Assembly: GCF_013374995.1 (NCBI RefSeq)
Contig: NZ_CP056030.1
Location: 806,001 to 870,000, forward strand
DNA length: 64,000 nt
Direction of reading: 5' to 3'
Source: Pseudomonas eucalypticola
GTDB lineage: Bacteria > Pseudomonadota > Gammaproteobacteria > Pseudomonadales > Pseudomonadaceae
The first letter of the stretch is position 1. Every line of letters begins with the position of its first letter. A program made the translations under genes and the position numbers. The notes under the pieces were generated by a model. It searched no databases. It saw only the letters and a list, made by a program, of their open reading frames with translations, and had not been told where the DNA came from. Below, in pieces: positions 60,093 through 64,000 of this stretch.

Positions 60093-60258
60093 CGGCATCA
60101 CGTTGGCTCTGGAGAATGAAAGTCACCACGATCAGGATCAGCCACAGCAGATAAGGCCGATACCAGGCGCCGGTCGGTTCTATCCACCAGTCCATGATCG
60201 CGGGGGAGAACAGGTAGATACCGACTACCAGCAGTAGGACCAAACGGTAGATATACAT
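60082..60258 (-). CDS. cbrX: Small membrane protein CbrX
   Basis: A 58-residue protein below the usual ORF cut-off. It starts MYIYRLVLLLVVGIYLFSPA and has two hydrophobic helices (residues ~4-20 and ~36-50) around a polar turn with WWIEPTGAWYRPY, then ends [20 protein letters not shown] before the ATG is a strong ribosome-binding site, better than that of cbrA. Its end overlaps the cbrA start by 11-20 bases. A small gene at this position is known in P. putida as cbrX; its biochemical role is not established. Confidence 0.85.
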   Translation of the reverse strand: MYIYRLVLLLVVGIYLFSPAIMDWWIEPTGAWYRPYLLWLILIVVTFILQSQRDADEL

Positions 60259-60434
60259 GCCGGCCTCCTCAGTGGATGAACGTCAAACCCCAGGGTGCTC
60301 GACTTATTATTGTACGCATGGGCAAAAACGGTGCGGCGATGGTAACGCAAGCGCCGCGTAGTGCAACTGGAAGTTCGCTACATAGCCCGCAGCAGCGGAC
60401 CAGGCCGCGTCGGCCCCAGACGCGCCGTCCAGGT

Positions 60435-61325
60435 TCAAGGCTGCAGTTGCGCCTCGGCCAACGTGAGAACGCGGGGAATCAGGCTGGCATCCCAATGGGT
60501 GATGCCCCAGCCCAGTATTTCATTCGCAGTAGCGTCATGCAGCTCGGCAGGGGCCGGTTGCCCCAGGGCACGCAAGGCGCGCAACAGCAACGGCCCGGCT
60601 TCGTCGGCCTGCAAGGGTGGCGAACGGTAGCTCTTGCCCAATTTGTTGCCATCGGGCTGGATGATCAGCGGCACGTGCAGGTACCTGGGCTGGGGCAAGC
60701 CCAGCAGCTCTTGCAGGTATAACTGGCGGGGCGTGGAGTCCAGCAGGTCGGCGCCGCGCACGATGTGCGTCACCCCCTGCCAGGCATCGTCCAAGACCAC
60801 AGCCAACTGGTACGCATAGAGGCCGTCGCGGCGGCGAATCACGAAATCACCGGAATCGCGCCCCAGATGCTGCGCGAAACGCCCCTGCACGCGGTCCTCG
60901 AAGGCGTAGTTCAATTCCGGTACGCGGATGCGAATGGCCGCGTCGTGCTGGCCATGCCCGGCGTTGCGGCACAGGCCGGGATAGATGCCCTGGTAGGGCT
61001 CCAGCTGCTTGCGCGAGCAGGTACAGGCATAGGCCAGCCCTTGCTGGAACAACCGGTCGATCAGCTGGCCATAAGCGTCATGGCGCTGGCTTTGATAGGC
61101 CACTTCACCGTCCCACTCAAAGCCGTAGTTTTCCAAAGCCGTCAGGATGGCCGCCTGGGCACCGGGCATTTCCCGCGGTGGGTCCAGGTCTTCCATGCGC
61201 AGCAACCAGCGGCCGCCAACAGCGCGGGCGTCCAGGTAGGAGGCGAGGGCGGCGACCAGCGAGCCGAAATGCAGGAAACCACTGGGGGTTGGCGCGAAGC
61301 GGCCAATGTAGGCAGGCGTGTTCAT
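60435..61325 (-). CDS. gluQ: Glutamyl-Q tRNA(Asp) synthetase
   Basis: A 296-residue truncated glutamyl-tRNA synthetase paralogue (YadB/GluQRS) that attaches glutamate to the queuosine base of tRNA-Asp. It has YIGRFAPTPSGFLHFGS at the start (HIGH-like), the zinc-binding cysteines YACTCSRKQL ... YPGLC near 100-120, and KLGKS (KMSKS-like) near 228. The anticodon-binding domain is absent, as expected. It is downstream of dksA, the conserved order. Confidence 0.95.
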   Translation of the reverse strand: MNTPAYIGRFAPTPSGFLHFGSLVAALASYLDARAVGGRWLLRMEDLDPPREMPGAQAAILTALENYGFEWDGEVAYQSQRHDAYGQLIDRLFQQGLAYACTCSRKQLEPYQGIYPGLCRNAGHGQHDAAIRIRVPELNYAFEDRVQGRFAQHLGRDSGDFVIRRRDGLYAYQLAVVLDDAWQGVTHIVRGADLLDSTPRQLYLQELLGLPQPRYLHVPLIIQPDGNKLGKSYRSPPLQADEAGPLLLRALRALGQPAPAELHDATANEILGWGITHWDASLIPRVLTLAEAQLQP

Positions 61326-61401
61326 GGGAACAGGTTACTGGATAAATTGGCGAAGGGGGGCAGGGGCCCCGGGGCGCGATGCGCGCCCCGGGTGCGACAG
61401 G

Positions 61402-61848
61402 TCATTTGCCGACCTGTTTTTCCTTGATCTCAGCGAGGGTCTTGCAGTCGACGCACAGGTCGGCGGTAGGGCGAGCTTCGAGGCGTTTGACACCGATCTC
61501 GACACCACACGACTCGCACCAGCCGTATTCTTCGTCGGTGATCAGTTGCAGGGTCTTGTCGATTTTCTTGATCAGCTTGCGTTCACGATCACGGGCACGC
61601 AGTTCCAGGGCGAATTCTTCTTCCTGGCTGGCACGGTCAGCGGGGTCGGGAAAGTTGGCTGCCTCATCCTTCATGTGGTCAACGGTCTTGTCGACGCCGA
61701 CCATGAGGTCTTGTTTCCATTTCTGCAGAATCTTGGTGAAGTGTGCGCGCATGGGTTTACCCATGTACTCCTCGCCGGGAGCCGCAACATAAGGCTCGAA
61801 GCCACTTTCCAGTGTTTGGGTAGATGCTTGCTTTTCATTGGTGGACAT
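61402..61848 (-). CDS. dksA: RNA polymerase-binding factor DksA
   Basis: A 148-residue ppGpp co-factor that binds the polymerase secondary channel. The coiled coil (approximately 35-110) contains the acidic tip segment DPADRASQEEEF. A four-cysteine zinc finger follows (CESCG ... CVDCK near 115-140). ATG 61848 (MSTNEKQASTQTLES) with GAGAGGCGGTCAACC before it is chosen over the longer open frame. It has the full zinc site, so it is the canonical DksA rather than the zinc-free DksA2. Confidence 0.97.
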   Translation of the reverse strand: MSTNEKQASTQTLESGFEPYVAAPGEEYMGKPMRAHFTKILQKWKQDLMVGVDKTVDHMKDEAANFPDPADRASQEEEFALELRARDRERKLIKKIDKTLQLITDEEYGWCESCGVEIGVKRLEARPTADLCVDCKTLAEIKEKQVGK

Positions 61849-62080
61849 TGGTTGACCGCCTCTCGCTCTTCTAATCCATTGCGCAGGATGCTCCATCTCC
61901 GACACCCGCCGGCCCTGCGACTGCAAGCCGGCGAACTTAGCAGATCAATCCAGGCGGCGCCACTCCCGGTTGTCGAGCCTGTCGAAGATGGCGTCAAAGC
62001 ATATGGACCCGCCGTTTCGCGACACGTTCGGCTGCCACGTCCGGTAGAATCGTTATTTTACACCCTTTTAAGGAAGGTCA

Positions 62081-63253
62081 ATGGCCCAGCCCTACAGTGC
62101 GCGCAGCCGCGCCATCGAACCCTTTCACGTCATGGCGCTGCTGGCGCGGGCCAATGAGCTGCAGGCGGCGGGCCATGACGTGATCCACCTGGAGATCGGC
62201 GAACCGGATTTCACCACCGCCGAGCCCATCGTCCGCGCGGGCCAGGCGGCCTTGGCCAACGGCCATACCCGCTACACCGCCGCCCGCGGCCTGCCAGCGT
62301 TGCGCGAAGCCATCGCCGGTTTTTATGACCAGCGCTACGGGGTGAACATCGACCCACAGCGTATTCTCATCACCCCGGGCGGTTCCGGCGCGCTGCTGCT
62401 GGCCAGTAGCCTGTTGGTGGACCCTGGCAAGCATTGGCTCCTGGCAGACCCGGGCTACCCGTGCAATCGGCATTTCCTGCGGCTGGTGGAAGGTGCTGCG
62501 CAACTGGTACCGGTAGGCCCCGAGGTGCGTTACCAATTGACTGCCGACCTGGTGGCCCGGCACTGGGACCACGACAGCGTTGGCGCCTTGGTAGCGTCGC
62601 CCGCCAACCCAACCGGCACACTGCTCAGCCGCGACGAGCTGGCCAGCCTGTCCCGGGCCCTCAAGGCGCGCAATGGCCACCTGGTGGTGGACGAGATCTA
62701 CCACGGCCTGACCTATGGCGTGGAGGCGGCGAGCGTGCTGGAAGTGGACGATCAGGCGTTCGTGCTGAATAGTTTTTCAAAATATTTCGGCATGACCGGT
62801 TGGCGCCTGGGGTGGTTGGTGGCGCCGCCCGAGGCAGTCCCTGAACTGGAAAAGCTGGCCCAGAACCTCTACATCAGCGCGCCCAGCATGGCCCAGCATG
62901 CCGCCCTGGCCTGTTTCCAGCCCGACACCCTGACGATTCTGGAAGAGCGCCGCGCCGAGTTCGGTCGCCGCCGCGATTTTCTGCTGCCAGCCCTGCGCGA
63001 GCTGGGCTTTGGCATTGCCGTGGAGCCCGAGGGTGCTTTCTACCTGTACGCCGATATCAGCCGTTTCGGTGGCGATGCTTTCGCGTTCTGCCAGCACTTC
63101 CTGGAAACCGAGCACCTGGCCTTCACCCCCGGCCTGGATTTCGGCCGTCACCAGGCGAGCCACCATGTGCGCTTTGCGTACACCCAGAGCTTGCCACGCT
63201 TGCAGCAAGCGGTAGAGCGCATCGCCCGCGGGCTGCGGAGTTGGCAAGGCTGA
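62081..63253 (+). CDS. Class I/II PLP-dependent aminotransferase
   Basis: A 390-residue fold-type I aminotransferase. It has [16 protein letters not shown] near the N-terminus, [11 protein letters not shown] (the PLP phosphate/stacking region), [10 protein letters not shown], the aspartate in [12 protein letters not shown], and the PLP lysine in [17 protein letters not shown] (near residue 235). An Asp/aromatic or valine-pyruvate-like specificity is possible; substrate cannot be set from sequence. GGAAGGTCA precedes the ATG. It overlaps sfsA by one base. The 232-bp gap to dksA shows only a possible -10 (TAGAAT near 62045). Confidence 0.9.
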   Translation: MAQPYSARSRAIEPFHVMALLARANELQAAGHDVIHLEIGEPDFTTAEPIVRAGQAALANGHTRYTAARGLPALREAIAGFYDQRYGVNIDPQRILITPGGSGALLLASSLLVDPGKHWLLADPGYPCNRHFLRLVEGAAQLVPVGPEVRYQLTADLVARHWDHDSVGALVASPANPTGTLLSRDELASLSRALKARNGHLVVDEIYHGLTYGVEAASVLEVDDQAFVLNSFSKYFGMTGWRLGWLVAPPEAVPELEKLAQNLYISAPSMAQHAALACFQPDTLTILEERRAEFGRRRDFLLPALRELGFGIAVEPEGAFYLYADISRFGGDAFAFCQHFLETEHLAFTPGLDFGRHQASHHVRFAYTQSLPRLQQAVERIARGLRSWQG

Positions 63254-63960
63254 TGGAATTCAATCCCCCATTGGAAGAAGGCCGTCTGCTGCGTCGCTAC
63301 AAGCGTTTTCTTGCCGACATCCGCACCCTGGACGGCGAGGAGCTGACGATTCACTGCCCCAACACGGGCTCTATGTTCAACTGCATGGTCGAAGGTGGGC
63401 AGGTGTGGTTCAGCCGCTCCAACGACCCCAAACGCAAGCTGCCCGGCACGTGGGAGATCAGCGAAACGCCCCAGGGGCGGCTGGCATGTGTCAATACCGG
63501 GCGGGCCAACCGGTTGGTGGAAGAGGCGTTGAACGCCGGTGTCATCAGCGAATTGGCCGGGTTTACTTCGCTCAGGCGTGAGGTGGCCTACGGCGACGAA
63601 GGCAGTCGGGTGGACTTCTGCCTGCAGTTCCCCAGCGGCCCGGCGTATGTCGAAGTCAAAAGCGTGACCCTGGGTTTTGATGGCCATGGGGTAGCGGCGT
63701 TTCCCGATGCCGTGACCCAGCGCGGCGCCAAGCACCTACGGGAATTGGCGACCCTGGCGCGCAAGGGCGTGCGGGCCGTGCAGTTGTATTGTGTGAACTT
63801 GACCGGGGTCGAGGCGGTAAGGCCTGCCCACGAGATCGACAGCGCCTACGCAGAAGCGCTGAAGGTGGCGGCGCAGGCGGGCGTCGAGGTGATTGCCTAC
63901 GGGGTGCACCTGGATAGCCGGCAGGTCTACATCGACCAGCCATTGCCCGTCATCCTGTAA
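63253..63960 (+). CDS. sfsA: Sugar fermentation stimulation protein SfsA
   Basis: A 235-residue SfsA family protein, first described in E. coli as raising maltose use and later as a DNA-binding/nuclease-like fold. The biochemical role remains unclear. It has [21 protein letters not shown] near 37, [19 protein letters not shown] near 135 (nuclease-like E-V-K) and [16 protein letters not shown] 63253 overlaps the aminotransferase stop (TGATG) and gives the family start [13 protein letters not shown] 63241 is an alternative. Confidence 0.93.
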   Translation: MEFNPPLEEGRLLRRYKRFLADIRTLDGEELTIHCPNTGSMFNCMVEGGQVWFSRSNDPKRKLPGTWEISETPQGRLACVNTGRANRLVEEALNAGVISELAGFTSLRREVAYGDEGSRVDFCLQFPSGPAYVEVKSVTLGFDGHGVAAFPDAVTQRGAKHLRELATLARKGVRAVQLYCVNLTGVEAVRPAHEIDSAYAEALKVAAQAGVEVIAYGVHLDSRQVYIDQPLPVIL

Positions 63961-64000
63961 CGCGCTGGCCACCAGGGCCGCGCGGTGGCTGATGCACCGC

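Overview
The window is a chromosomal segment of a Pseudomonas species (sensu stricto). The evidence is the gene order: smpB-ratA-bamE-fur-recN-grpE-dnaK-dnaJ-dapB-carAB-greA-rlmE-ftsH-folP-glmM-tpiA-secG-tRNA-rimP-nusA-infB-rbfA-truB-rpsO-pnp, followed by pgi-panCB-folK-pcnB-crcZ-cbrBA-gluQ-dksA. The sRNA locus crcZ sits between cbrB and pcnB, the DNA is GC-rich, and REP-type palindromes occur between genes. It is mostly core genome. I see no prophage, IS transposase, CRISPR array or rRNA operon.

Layout. (1) 1-9.7 kb: tmRNA (ssrA) on the minus strand, a small exported protein, then a lactate-use locus. Divergently placed lldR and lldP share a perfect 19-bp operator. Downstream of lldP come lutA-lutB-lutC and a fused FAD/Fe-S D-lactate dehydrogenase, chained by ATGA overlaps. 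The FMN enzyme LldD, usual in this locus in other pseudomonads, is absent. (2) 9.8-19.4 kb: smpB, the RatA/RnfH pair, bamE, fur, recN and the heat-shock set grpE-dnaK-dnaJ (two sigma-32-type promoters), then dapB. (3) 19.4-31.9 kb: carAB, with a terminator-containing leader and a possible 30-codon leader peptide, then greA, a DUF4149 membrane protein, yhbY, rlmE, ftsH, folP, glmM, tpiA and secG. (4) 31.9-41 kb: tRNA-Leu(GAG), initiator tRNA, and the rimP-nusA-infB-rbfA-truB-rpsO-pnp translation/RNA-decay run. It has an intrinsic terminator directly before rimP and a long hairpin before pnp. (5) 41-53 kb: a secreted BON-domain gene with what looks like a complete sigma-54 control region, an AsmA/DUF748 protein, a methyltransferase, an MpaB-type oxygenase, acs, pgi, panC and panB. 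(6) 53-64 kb: folK, pcnB, the CrcZ decoy RNA with its sigma-54 promoter and CbrB sites, cbrB, cbrA, cbrX, gluQ, dksA, an aminotransferase and sfsA.

How the parts work together. Trans-translation is represented by both partners (ssrA and smpB). The CbrA-CbrB-CrcZ module controls carbon catabolite repression, which probably also governs use of the lactate and acetate (acs) genes found here. Protein quality control (DnaK/DnaJ/GrpE, FtsH), envelope assembly (BamE, SecG) and stress transcription (DksA, GreA) genes surround it.

The least explained elements are two copies of a ~450-460 bp, nearly fully palindromic repeat (11164-11613 and 41662-42125), the sigma-54 region of the BON gene, and the carA leader.
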